From assembly GCA_020847975.1 (NCBI GenBank), contig JADLBD010000229.1, positions 1 to 50,410 of the forward strand: a stretch of 50,410 nucleotides of DNA, written 5' to 3'. Source of the stretch: Bryobacterales bacterium. GTDB lineage: Bacteria; Acidobacteriota; Terriglobia; Bryobacterales; Bryobacteraceae. The position numbers and the translations under genes were made by a program. This document shows, one piece after another, positions 24,058 through 32,771 of this stretch (position 1 is the stretch's first letter; each line of letters opens with the position of its first letter). A model generated the notes under the pieces. The model was given only the letters and a program-made list of their open reading frames with translations, was not told the DNA's origin and searched no databases.

Positions 24058-25423
24058 ACTCCAACAATGTACCGCGGCCGAGCAGCCACAGCGGATCGAA
24101 GCGGCTCTTGATCTCTTTCATCGCTTCAATTACCTCGTCCGCGTACTGCAATCGCAGCAGGTGCGCTTTGCGCTTGCCCAGCCCATGCTCGGCCCCGACG
24201 GTTCCGCCAAGAGTGACGGCGTGGCGGGCGAATTCGATCATCAATTGCTTGCCGCGTTCGAACTCCTCCTCCGCCGTGGGAAGGATATTGACATGCACGT
24301 GGGCGTCCCCGATGTGCCCGAAAATGACGTAGCGGTTGGGGAATTCGGCCTCGAGATGGGTGCGGTAGAATGCCATCATCTCGCGGTTGCGGGCGAAGGG
24401 GACGGCATAGTCCGACCCCAATTTCAGAAATCCGTTGCGGCGCACGACGTCGTTGACCGACTCCGGCAGCGCGTGGCGGAATCGCCGGAATCGCTCGCGG
24501 TCGGCGGCATTCGCGGCGAACCACGAGGCTTCCTCGAGCGAGCCGGATTCAATCAGCCGGTCCGCCCACTCCTCCATCTCCGGCCCGTCCTCGGCCGAAA
24601 GCTCCTGTTCAATCAGCAGCGCCGCCCTCCCCTCGCCGGGGATTTCCGGATACTTCTCCCGCAGCAGATCCAGCGAGCCCGCGTCCATGTATTCGAGCAT
24701 GCGCAGCAGCGGCGTGCCGCGCCATGCCTCCACCGCCGAAAGTGCCGCGTCGTCGCCCGGCATAAAGATCACGCCCGTGAGCAAATGTTTGGGCGCGGGC
24801 AATAGCTGCACCTCGGCCTCGGTCACGATGCCCAGCGTTCCCTCCGAGCCGACGAACAGATCGAGGTAGTCCATGCCCGGCTTCAGCCAGTAGCCCGCCG
24901 AATGCTTCGTTGTTCCAGGCATCGGGATCGGCGGAGCCGCGAACGGCAGCGGATCTCCCCGCCGCAGCGCCAGCACCGTGCCGTCCATCAAAGCTACGCG
25001 CAACGCGCGAATATGCCGCCGCGTGTCCCCATACCGAAAGCTTCGCGATCCGCTGGCATTGGCGGCGATGTTGCCTCCGATCGCGGACGAATTTTCCGTG
25101 GGATCGGGAGCGTAGAACTGTCCGCTCGCCTGTGCCGCTGCCTGCAGTTCCCGCAGAAGGACGCCTGAGCCTACAACGGCGTACCCCTCGTGGATCTCCA
25201 GCTTGCGGAACTTCTCCATCGAGATCACCCACCCGCCTTTGGGACAACGCCCCCCCGTGACTCCTGTTCCGGCGCCGGCCGCAGTCACCGGAGTGGAGGC
25301 TGCCACCGCCTTCCGCAGCACATCGAGGAGTTCCTCCTCCGTGGCCGGCAGGAACAGCGCCTCGGCGTTGCCCCGGTAGCCCGAGGCGTCTTCCAGATAG
25401 TCTTGCGGAACGGGAGTAGTCAC
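24041..25423 (-). CDS. FAD-linked oxidase, GlcD/D-lactate dehydrogenase-like
   Basis: A 460-aa flavoprotein of the FAD-binding PCMH type that oxidises 2-hydroxy acids such as glycolate or D-lactate. The FAD-binding half contains VTAAGAGTGVTGG, PDPTENSSAIGGNIAANASG and GSEGTLGIVTEAEV. The C-terminal half ends with GTVGAEHGLGKRK, whose His is the expected catalytic/metal-site residue. It lacks the iron-sulfur domain of larger D-2-hydroxyacid dehydrogenases. It overlaps RNase J by 4 nt upstream and the aldo/keto reductase downstream. Confidence 0.87.
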   Translation of the reverse strand: MTTPVPQDYLEDASGYRGNAEALFLPATEEELLDVLRKAVAASTPVTAAGAGTGVTGGRCPKGGWVISMEKFRKLEIHEGYAVVGSGVLLRELQAAAQASGQFYAPDPTENSSAIGGNIAANASGSRSFRYGDTRRHIRALRVALMDGTVLALRRGDPLPFAAPPIPMPGTTKHSAGYWLKPGMDYLDLFVGSEGTLGIVTEAEVQLLPAPKHLLTGVIFMPGDDAALSAVEAWRGTPLLRMLEYMDAGSLDLLREKYPEIPGEGRAALLIEQELSAEDGPEMEEWADRLIESGSLEEASWFAANAADRERFRRFRHALPESVNDVVRRNGFLKLGSDYAVPFARNREMMAFYRTHLEAEFPNRYVIFGHIGDAHVHVNILPTAEEEFERGKQLMIEFARHAVTLGGTVGAEHGLGKRKAHLLRLQYADEVIEAMKEIKSRFDPLWLLGRGTLLEYAQPS

Positions 25424-27090
25424 ACTTCTAAGATGACAGGCATGATCAGCGGACGGCGCGAAGTCTGCTTGGAAATGTAGCGGCGCAGGTCCGTGCGGAT
25501 CTTCTCCTGCATCACTCCCCAGTCCGTGCGCTCCTCGGGCGTCGAGCCCTCGAGAGTCTTGGCGACAATCTGGCGGGCCCCTTGCAGCAGTTCCGAACTA
25601 TCCTCGAAGGACACGAAGCCGCGGCTGACAATTTCCGGAAGCGATTCGTTCTTCCCCGTGTGCTTGTTGATGGCGATGATGGGAAGCACGAAGCCGTCCT
25701 CGGAAAGGTGCCGCCGGTCGCGGATCACCATGTCTTCCACAACCTCGTCGACTGTGCCGGAGTCGATGCAAACGCGCCCTACCGGAACGCTTGTCCCCTT
25801 CCGCGCGCCGTAGTCGTCGAACTCCACCGACTCGCCCGAGTCGATGACGAACGTGTCCTTCAAGCCGGCCCCGAGCACGGCTTTGGCAAGAGAAGCATGG
25901 CGGGCGAGTTGACGGTACTCGCCGTGAACCGGGATGAAGTATTTCGGCCGCACCAGGCTCAGCAGCAGCTTCAGTTCTTCCACGCTCGCGTGGCCGGATA
26001 CGTGCACCGGCGGATTCATCGAGCCGTACACCACATCGCCGCCGCGGCGCGCGATGTGGTTGATCATCCGGTAGATCGGCTTCTCGTTGCCCGGAATGAT
26101 GCGCGAACTGAGCACCACCGTGTCGCCGGGGCGGATGGAAAGATGTTTGTGGTTGTCCACCGCCACCCGCGCCAGGGCGGACATCGGTTCCCCCTGCGTG
26201 CCGCTGATCACCGCCACCACCCGGTCGGCGGGCGACTGCATGATGTCCTGCGGCCGCAACAGGATTGAATCCGGAATCTGAAGCAGGTTCAGACTATGGG
26301 CTATCTCCGTGACGCTCAACATGCTGCGCCCGAGAAACGCCACTCGCCGGCCGTATTCGCCGGCCAGGTAGAGAATCTGCTGTAGCCGGTGAATGGAACT
26401 GCTGAAACACGATAACACCAGCCGTCCATGGGCGCGATGAAAGCAATCCTCCAGGCGTGGGCGAACCGCGCGCTCGCTTTCCGTAAAGCCCGGACGGTCG
26501 ACGTTGGTGGAATCGGAAAGCAGCAGCAGGACCCCGCGCTTGCCATACTCGGCAAACTTGTGAAGGTCGAACGGGATGTCGTCGAGCGGCGTGGGATCAA
26601 GCTTGAAGTCCCCGGTGTGGATGATCACACCCAGAGGAGTCGTGATGGCAAGGGCCACACAACTGACAATGGAGTGTGTCACGTGGATGAACTCGATGGA
26701 GAAGGGCCCCGCCTCGATGATTTCGCCGGGACGCACTTCGCGAAAATCCGTTTCCTCCTCGAGTTCATGCTCCTCGAGGCGGCGCTCCACCAGGGCCAGC
26801 GTGAGCGCTGTGCCGTACACGGGCACATTTAGCTGGCCCAACAGGAACGGCACGCCGCCGATGTGATCCTCATGCCCGTGGGTGAGCACGAGCGCGCGCA
26901 CGTGCTCTTTGTTCTCCTCGAGGAAGGAAAAATCCGGAACTACAATGTCTACCCCGAGCAATTCCGCGTCGGGAAACATCATCCCCGCGTCGACAACGAG
27001 AATGTCGTCGCCGTAACGAATGGCCAGGCAGTTCATTCCGAATTCCCCGAGACCCCCCAGGGGAATGACCTGCAGTTTGCGATCTGACAT
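25420..27090 (-). CDS. rnj: Ribonuclease J
   Basis: A 556-aa metallo-beta-lactamase/beta-CASP ribonuclease with endo- and 5'-3' exonuclease activity in mRNA decay and rRNA processing. The dizinc motif is H71-G-H-E-D-H76, with later metal ligands in HTGDFKLDPTP. The beta-CASP region includes LLLSDSTNV, FLGRSM, VVLSSRIIPGNE and FIPVHGEYRQLARH. The C-terminal domain ends in the usual basic stretch (TDLRRYISKQTSRRP). It overlaps the downstream FAD oxidase gene by 4 nt. Confidence 0.95.
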   Translation of the reverse strand: MSDRKLQVIPLGGLGEFGMNCLAIRYGDDILVVDAGMMFPDAELLGVDIVVPDFSFLEENKEHVRALVLTHGHEDHIGGVPFLLGQLNVPVYGTALTLALVERRLEEHELEEETDFREVRPGEIIEAGPFSIEFIHVTHSIVSCVALAITTPLGVIIHTGDFKLDPTPLDDIPFDLHKFAEYGKRGVLLLLSDSTNVDRPGFTESERAVRPRLEDCFHRAHGRLVLSCFSSSIHRLQQILYLAGEYGRRVAFLGRSMLSVTEIAHSLNLLQIPDSILLRPQDIMQSPADRVVAVISGTQGEPMSALARVAVDNHKHLSIRPGDTVVLSSRIIPGNEKPIYRMINHIARRGGDVVYGSMNPPVHVSGHASVEELKLLLSLVRPKYFIPVHGEYRQLARHASLAKAVLGAGLKDTFVIDSGESVEFDDYGARKGTSVPVGRVCIDSGTVDEVVEDMVIRDRRHLSEDGFVLPIIAINKHTGKNESLPEIVSRGFVSFEDSSELLQGARQIVAKTLEGSTPEERTDWGVMQEKIRTDLRRYISKQTSRRPLIMPVILEV

Positions 27091-27265
27091 TAATCTAATA
27101 GGCTAGCATGGCGGAAGCGCACCACCGCGCCGGGCAAACCGGCCGTGCCGCCCCTTGGTATCAAAGTGGATCTCGCCTCGCAACGCGCGATCGAGCGGAG
27201 TTCAAACTGGATCCGGCGCAAGGCCATCCTGAAGAGCGCCGAGCCGTACTTTGCCGCGATGATGC

Positions 27266-28504
27266 TTACGCGCCGGCCAGCGAATACTGTTCGGACATCT
27301 CGGAAACTACGGTCACCCCGCCTTCACTGATCGTATAGCCGCGCGCGCGGTCTTCTTCGAGATCGATGCCGATCTGCGTCCCTTCCGGAATTCTTACTCC
27401 GGCATCGATGATGGCTTTGCGGATGCGGCAATAGCGCCCCACACGCACGTTGTGAAGAAGGATGGATTCCTCCACGTCGCAGAAACTGTTCACCCGGACC
27501 CCCGGCGAGAGAACGCTGCGCACCACGCGCCCGCCGGAGATGATGCAGCCGGGCGAGACAATGGAATCAATCGCCACGCCCACCCGCCGTCCTTCCTGGG
27601 CAAACACGAATTTCGCCGGAGGAGCCTGCAACAGGCGTGTGCGGATGGGCCAGCGCGTGTCGTAGAGGTTGAATTCAGGCGTTACCGCCACCAGGTCCAG
27701 GTTCGCCTCGTAGTAAGCGTCCAGCGTCCCAACGTCCCGCCAGTAGCGCACTCGCTTGTCGTTCAGGTCGCGGAAGTCGTATGCCGCCACCTCGTGGCTG
27801 TCGATCAGGCTGGGAAGTATGTTCTTCCCGAAATCGTGCGCTGATTGCGGATCTTCGGCATCCTTGCGGAGCGCGTCCAGCAGAACTTCGGTCCGGAACA
27901 TGTAGATGCCCATCGAAGCGCTCACCATGTCCGGATTGAAAATGCTGCGTGTGGGGTTGCCATGCTTCGGCTTCTCCTCGAAACCAATCACGCGGTAGTG
28001 ATCGCCGATTTGCGCCACTCCGAATCTTTCCGCCTCCTCCGGTGGAATCTGGATGGTGGCAATGGTGACGTCAGCCCCCGTCCTCATGTGCCAGTCCTGC
28101 ATCTCCTGATAGTTCATCTTGTAGATGTGGTCGCCGGAGAGGATGAGGGTATGCTTGGGGGATTCGGCCTCGATGCTCTCGATGTTCTGATAAACGGCGT
28201 CCGCCGTGCCGAGGTACCAGTCCTCATGCACGCGTTTCATGGGCGTGATTACTTCGATGAACTCGCCGAGTTCGGGCGGAAGAATACTCCAGCCCTCCCG
28301 CAAATGGCGAATCATTTCGAGCGCTTTGTATTGCGCCAGGACAAAAACGCGCCTGATATCCGAATTAATGCAATTCGATAAAGTGAAGTCGATTATCCGG
28401 TAAGTGCCGCCAAATGGAACCGCCGGTTTGGCGTTGTTTCGTGTGAGAGGATGGAGGCGCTCACCAGCTCCTCCGGCCAGGAGAATCGCAAGGGTGTTCC
28501 GCAT
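27266..28504 (-). CDS. glgC: Glucose-1-phosphate adenylyltransferase
   Basis: A 412-aa ADP-glucose pyrophosphorylase that makes ADP-glucose for glycogen synthesis. The nucleotide-binding start LAILLAGGAGERLHPLT and the activator-site region NNAKPAVPFGGTYRIIDF are intact. GTADAVYQN, LSGDHIYKMNY and the glucose-phosphate site GFEEKPKH follow. The C-terminal left-handed beta-helix repeats run from about residue 300. No other glycogen gene adjoins it. The 175 nt between it and RNase J contain nothing I recognise. Confidence 0.95.
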   Translation of the reverse strand: MRNTLAILLAGGAGERLHPLTRNNAKPAVPFGGTYRIIDFTLSNCINSDIRRVFVLAQYKALEMIRHLREGWSILPPELGEFIEVITPMKRVHEDWYLGTADAVYQNIESIEAESPKHTLILSGDHIYKMNYQEMQDWHMRTGADVTIATIQIPPEEAERFGVAQIGDHYRVIGFEEKPKHGNPTRSIFNPDMVSASMGIYMFRTEVLLDALRKDAEDPQSAHDFGKNILPSLIDSHEVAAYDFRDLNDKRVRYWRDVGTLDAYYEANLDLVAVTPEFNLYDTRWPIRTRLLQAPPAKFVFAQEGRRVGVAIDSIVSPGCIISGGRVVRSVLSPGVRVNSFCDVEESILLHNVRVGRYCRIRKAIIDAGVRIPEGTQIGIDLEEDRARGYTISEGGVTVVSEMSEQYSLAGA

Positions 28505-28631
28505 CGGTGCCTGACTCTAGTATAGAACCCCGGCGCGGATGATTACGAATGGTGCGGAGCCGTGCGCCGCGCTCAACCTCACGCCCCCGGCCATGGACCG
28601 GGTTTGCTCTATGACCCCCAAACCCCAACCC

Positions 28632-30299
28632 TCACGTCTTCCCACGCCCCCCCTGCCGCCGCGGCAGCAGAATCGACCGGTAATCCGCCCAATTCGACGC
28701 CACCACATACGTCCCGAACATCAGCGCCCCGAACGCCAGCAACACCACGCTCGTCACCGCCCCATAATGCACCCACGGAGCCCGCGGATCCGCTTCGAAA
28801 AACAACTTCCCGAACTCCCGCCCGAAATTCATCCCGAAAAACCCCGTCAAAATAGCCCCCGCCCCGAAGATCAGGCTCAGCATCGCCAGCCGGTTCACCG
28901 CTTCCGTATTCCGGAATTGAAAATAATTGTGCAGCGAAGCATTCAGCTTCTCCACCTCTTCCTCGATATCCCGCTTCATCGTGTCCGTGCGGTATTCGCG
29001 GCACTGCAACAAAAAGTGGTCAATCTCCTCCTCCTTGTTCGCCAGTTCGTCAAAATACCAGTAATTGGCGAAATGCAGAAAATCCGCCCGCAGCGCATTC
29101 GCCAGCCGGATGTTTTCGAACGTCAGTTTGTCATCCTGCTGGTCCAGGTACAGCGTCTTCGAAACATCCGCGCTCACCTCGGCAAAGTGCAGCAGCGTGG
29201 CCCGGTAGAACAACGCCACCAGCGCCATCAGGTAATACCTCCCGTCGAACATCCGGTGAACGAGGAAACCCTCCATCAACTGGTGCTCGTCGCAGTCGAA
29301 ATTCCCCAGGCAAACCGTGATGTTGCTGTAGCCCGTGAACCCATAGTAAGTGCCCTGATGAGCCCACCGTGTGTAAAGCTGCCGCATCATCTGCTGGCGT
29401 ACGAAGTAGCGGTCATACCGGTAGTCGTCTCCATCCCGGTCCACGTACAGAAACCGGCTCAACAGAATCTTGTATTCTTCCGAAACCGCGTACGTTTCCG
29501 CAACGCTCCCCGGTTCAATGGCGGCGTACGTATAGACAATCATCCGCTCGTCCAGCACCGGCTCGAACTCCTGCGAATCATAGTCGGCGAAGTAAAGCAG
29601 CGCCGTGATGGTCTTCGATAGCGGCGGCAGGAAGCCTTTCATCCCCAGGCAATTCTCGAACCGCTCCTCGACAATCGTGCGGCTTTCCCCCTCCTGCTTC
29701 TGCGTAAACGCCATTCGCGACGGAAAGCGGCCCTCCCTCAACTGCCGCAGGGACGATGGGTACACCTTCCGCATCGACTCATTGATCCACAGCGCTTCAG
29801 CCGAGGAAAGCCCGAACGCTTCCACGCCGATACTGAGTATCCCCATGCCGTTGGCGAAGAGAAACAGCCGCAGATCCGTGACCTGTGTCTTCGCCGATCG
29901 CCCCTTCACATCCTCCGCCTCAAAGTAAACCTCCTTGTCTTTAAGCGGAATGTGATAGCAGCGCAGCAGGCTCTCTCTCGAAGCCGCTGCGCCGGCCGTA
30001 TCGAAGAAAACCCGCCGCACATAAGGGTGGAAAAACACCATGTCCTGGTAGGCCGGTGAGTCCAACTCGAAGGTGCGGTAGGCCGCGCGCTTCCACGCTC
30101 CCACCGTTTCACACACTACCGAGCCCGCCGTCCCCTCGCGCCCGGACAGCCACTCGTCCAACCCGTCCATCCAGTGCACCTTCCCCTTCCATGCATCCGG
30201 ATGGTGCTCCATCACCGCGTTCTTCTCAATCGAAAATGGAAACAGGAAGTACGTATGCAGGTGAAGGATGCCGGCAGAGGATTCCTTCTTGAATGCCAT
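28632..30299 (-). CDS. Large CorA-like membrane protein
   Basis: A 555-aa protein. The C-terminal 100 residues resemble the CorA magnesium-channel family: a long charged helix (KRDIEEEVEKLNASLHNYF), a first membrane helix ending GFFGMNFG with the GMN signature at 489-491, a short loop and a second membrane helix (VTSVVLLAFGALMF). The 480-residue N-terminal domain is far larger than CorA's and its fold is not recognisable to me; it contains repeated acidic/aromatic segments. It may transport a divalent cation or use the CorA pore for another purpose. A 360-residue antisense frame is a shadow. Confidence 0.6.
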   Translation of the reverse strand: MAFKKESSAGILHLHTYFLFPFSIEKNAVMEHHPDAWKGKVHWMDGLDEWLSGREGTAGSVVCETVGAWKRAAYRTFELDSPAYQDMVFFHPYVRRVFFDTAGAAASRESLLRCYHIPLKDKEVYFEAEDVKGRSAKTQVTDLRLFLFANGMGILSIGVEAFGLSSAEALWINESMRKVYPSSLRQLREGRFPSRMAFTQKQEGESRTIVEERFENCLGMKGFLPPLSKTITALLYFADYDSQEFEPVLDERMIVYTYAAIEPGSVAETYAVSEEYKILLSRFLYVDRDGDDYRYDRYFVRQQMMRQLYTRWAHQGTYYGFTGYSNITVCLGNFDCDEHQLMEGFLVHRMFDGRYYLMALVALFYRATLLHFAEVSADVSKTLYLDQQDDKLTFENIRLANALRADFLHFANYWYFDELANKEEEIDHFLLQCREYRTDTMKRDIEEEVEKLNASLHNYFQFRNTEAVNRLAMLSLIFGAGAILTGFFGMNFGREFGKLFFEADPRAPWVHYGAVTSVVLLAFGALMFGTYVVASNWADYRSILLPRRQGGRGKT

Positions 30300-30357
30300 C
30301 GGACGTGATTATACCGGGATAGCGGTCCCCTCCGTTTTTGGATATGCTGCTTTCACC

Positions 30358-31797
30358 ATGGCATCCACAAGACGGGAACTGTTAGGCGCGCTCGCTGCTG
30401 CTTCGCTGTATGGCAAACCCGGGCCGGAACCGCATCAGGCCACCGGCTTGAAGATTGGCGAGATCACCCCTGAATCCGTTGTCATCTGGACCCGCAGGAC
30501 CACTGCGGCCTTTCGCCTCGACAACGGCGTGCGCCGGCGCGGCCACGGCAAGGACGCCTTTATCCTCGAGCCAGGCGTCAACGTTGACACTCTCGAGGGC
30601 GCCTGCCCCGGCGGCAGCGGATACGTGCGCCTCACCATCGAACCCGTGTCCGGCCGTGAAAAGAAGCGCGTCGAATCCTGGGTCGAGGTGGACCCCACTC
30701 GCGATTTCGTCCACCAGTTCCGCATCGCCGGCCTACAGCCCGCCACCCACTACCGCTTCGCCGTCGAATCGAAGGAAGCCAGCTCCAAACGCGAAGACGG
30801 CACGCTCACCGGTTCCTTCCGTACCGCCCCGCGTCCCGGCGATCCCGTGCCCGTCGAATTCGCCCTCTCCAGTTGCCAGATGTATTGCCGCATGGACCGC
30901 GAAGACGGCTTCTGGATTTACGACTCCCTCGAGAAACTCAAGCCCGCTTTCCTCGTCTCCTGCGGCGACAACGTCTATTACGATTCCGAAGATCCCGTCG
31001 TCAACAGCGAAGCTACCGCGCGCTACCACTGGGCGCGCATGTACAGCCTCCCCTCGCTCACCTCTTGCCTCCGCGCCATTCCCGGCTACTGGCAGAAAGA
31101 CGATCACGACACCGTCTCCGATGACTGCTGGCCCGGCATGAAACCGCCCAAACAGGCTCCCTTCACCTTCGAAAGAGGTCAGCCCATCTTCCGCGAACAG
31201 GTGCCGTCTCCCATCCCCCGGGAACCGCTCTACCGCCGCTTCCGCTGGGGCTCCGATCTCGAAGTCTGGCTCCCCGAAGCCCGCGACTACCGCTCCGCGA
31301 ACAACCTGCCCGACGGCCCCGCGAAAACCATTTGGGGGACCATTCAAAAGCAGTGGCTCAAGGACACGCTCGAAAAGAGCACCGCCCGCTGGAAGATCAT
31401 CGTCAACCCCGACCCCGTCATCGGCCCCGACCACAAGCGCAAGAAGGACAACCATGCCGATCCCGCCTTCGCCACCGAAGGCAGCGAGATCCGCCACTGG
31501 CTGCGCGACCACGTCGAAGGCCATGTCTTCCTCATGAATGGCGACCGCCACTGGCAATACCACTCCGTCGATCCCGAAACCGGGCTCCACGAATTCGGCT
31601 GCGGTCCCGCCAGCGACGCGCACGCCGTGCCTCCCAGCGAAGGCGAGGACAAACGCTATCATCGCTTCCTCCGCATCAAAGGCGGCTTCGTCTATGCGCG
31701 CGTCAACCCCGCCGATAAGGACAACCCTCTCGTCATCGAGCACCGCGACGTGAAAGGCCGCGTCGTCAACCAGGTCGTATTCGGCAGGCGTGGATGA
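30358..31797 (+). CDS. PhoD-like alkaline phosphatase
   Basis: A 479-aa protein from ATG 30358, giving a twin-arginine-like leader (STRRELLGALAAASLYG). The N-terminal beta-sandwich (GLKIGEITPESVVIWTR) is the PhoD N-terminal domain. Metal-site stretches of the phosphatase domain include LSSCQMYC, SCGDNVYYDSED, KDDHDTVSDD and, late in the protein, MNGDRHWQYHS. PhoD enzymes are calcium/iron phosphodiesterase-phosphomonoesterases that scavenge phosphate outside the membrane. The frame also opens at 30268, overlapping the CorA-like gene, but that extension is not signal-like. Confidence 0.85.
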   Translation: MASTRRELLGALAAASLYGKPGPEPHQATGLKIGEITPESVVIWTRRTTAAFRLDNGVRRRGHGKDAFILEPGVNVDTLEGACPGGSGYVRLTIEPVSGREKKRVESWVEVDPTRDFVHQFRIAGLQPATHYRFAVESKEASSKREDGTLTGSFRTAPRPGDPVPVEFALSSCQMYCRMDREDGFWIYDSLEKLKPAFLVSCGDNVYYDSEDPVVNSEATARYHWARMYSLPSLTSCLRAIPGYWQKDDHDTVSDDCWPGMKPPKQAPFTFERGQPIFREQVPSPIPREPLYRRFRWGSDLEVWLPEARDYRSANNLPDGPAKTIWGTIQKQWLKDTLEKSTARWKIIVNPDPVIGPDHKRKKDNHADPAFATEGSEIRHWLRDHVEGHVFLMNGDRHWQYHSVDPETGLHEFGCGPASDAHAVPPSEGEDKRYHRFLRIKGGFVYARVNPADKDNPLVIEHRDVKGRVVNQVVFGRRG

Positions 31798-31893
31798 TAA
31801 ACTGAAACAAAGACGACGGCTCTGAGCGCCTCCCCGTATCAGCTCAAAGCAAAGCATTACAGTAATCAATTTGTGAAACCAGGAGGTATCCGG

Positions 31894-32301
31894 ATGTTCC
31901 TTTCCCAAGGAGGAATGCGGAAAGCAGTCGTTTGGGTGTTGAGCGTGGTGGTGCCGGTCATGACCGCCTACGCCGCGGAGAATCACGTCGTGCCGCTCAC
32001 GGAGTTGCACCGGCAGATGGTTTCCGCCTCAGAGGCGCGCCAGACCCGGCTCGCCGGCGTGCGCAAGTTCTTCTCCCAACAGCCCGTCCAAAAAGCCCTC
32101 AGCGCCGTCAAAATGGACAGCGGGCAGGTGAAGCAGGCCGTGGCTCTGTTGAGCGATGACGAACTCGCCCGCCTTGCCGCCCGCACGGACAAAGCGCAGG
32201 CCGACCTGGCTGCCGGCGCCATGACCAACCAGCAGCTCACCTACGTCGTCATCGCCCTCGCCACCGCGGTGGTGATCCTCGTCATCATCAAAGCCAGGTG
32301 A
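31894..32301 (+). CDS. PA2779-like (DUF6627) small membrane protein
   Basis: A 135-aa protein. Start ATG 31894 has AGGAGG eight bases upstream. It has a signal segment (AVVWVLSVVVPVMTAYA), a helical middle and a C-terminal membrane helix. The conserved pattern V-P-L-T-E-L-H, RKFFSQQPVQKAL, LSDDELARLA and GAMTNQQLTYVVIALATAVVILV is the one I know from the PA2779 family. Its stop overlaps the peptidase start (GTGA), so the two are made together, as in pseudomonads. Confidence 0.7.
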   Translation: MFLSQGGMRKAVVWVLSVVVPVMTAYAAENHVVPLTELHRQMVSASEARQTRLAGVRKFFSQQPVQKALSAVKMDSGQVKQAVALLSDDELARLAARTDKAQADLAAGAMTNQQLTYVVIALATAVVILVIIKAR

Positions 32302-32771
32302 CCCCCCTGCTGGCATTCCTTCTCGCGGCGCAGGCCATGTGGCTTGATGTCCCGTTCCTGCGCCAGGAAAAGAATGGTTGCGGAGCTGCGGTGCTCGCCA
32401 TGGTGATGCAATACTGGCACAAGCCCGCCGGCCCGGCGCAGATCTTCGACGAACTCTACTCGCCGCGGGCTCAAGGCATCTATGAGAGCGACATGCTCCG
32501 TTACCTCGACCGGAATGGCTTCCGCGCCTTCGCCTTTCGCGGCGAATGGCCGGACCTGGAACATCACCTCGCCAAGGGCCGCCCTCTGATCGTTTGCCTC
32601 GGCGGCAGCCCCCGCCACTATGTCGTGGTCGCGGGCATCGATGATTCCACCGTCTCCGTCAATGATCCCGCCGGCCGCAAACTCCGCAAACTTGACCGCG
32701 CCGCCTTCCTCAAAAGCTGGACCGCCGGCAACAACTGGACCCTCCTCGCCGTGCCCCGGAATCCGCGGTGA
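32298..32771 (+). CDS. C39-like (PA2778-type) cysteine peptidase
   Basis: A 157-aa protein with a short hydrophobic leader (TPLLAFLLAAQAMW) and a papain-like C39 fold. The catalytic Cys is in EKNGCGAAVLAMVMQYW, His in PRHYVVVAGID and Asp in VNDPAGR. Such proteins may cut a leader peptide or act as a bound regulator. In pseudomonads the PA2778-type protein also has a TPR tail, whereas here the TPR region is in the next gene, which overlaps by GTGA. The start is GTG. Confidence 0.75.
   Translation: MTPLLAFLLAAQAMWLDVPFLRQEKNGCGAAVLAMVMQYWHKPAGPAQIFDELYSPRAQGIYESDMLRYLDRNGFRAFAFRGEWPDLEHHLAKGRPLIVCLGGSPRHYVVVAGIDDSTVSVNDPAGRKLRKLDRAAFLKSWTAGNNWTLLAVPRNPR

Noticed and set aside
28539..29621. 360-residue plus-strand open frame
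   Set aside because: It is antisense to the CorA-like gene and has Pro/Arg/His-rich, non-protein-like composition.
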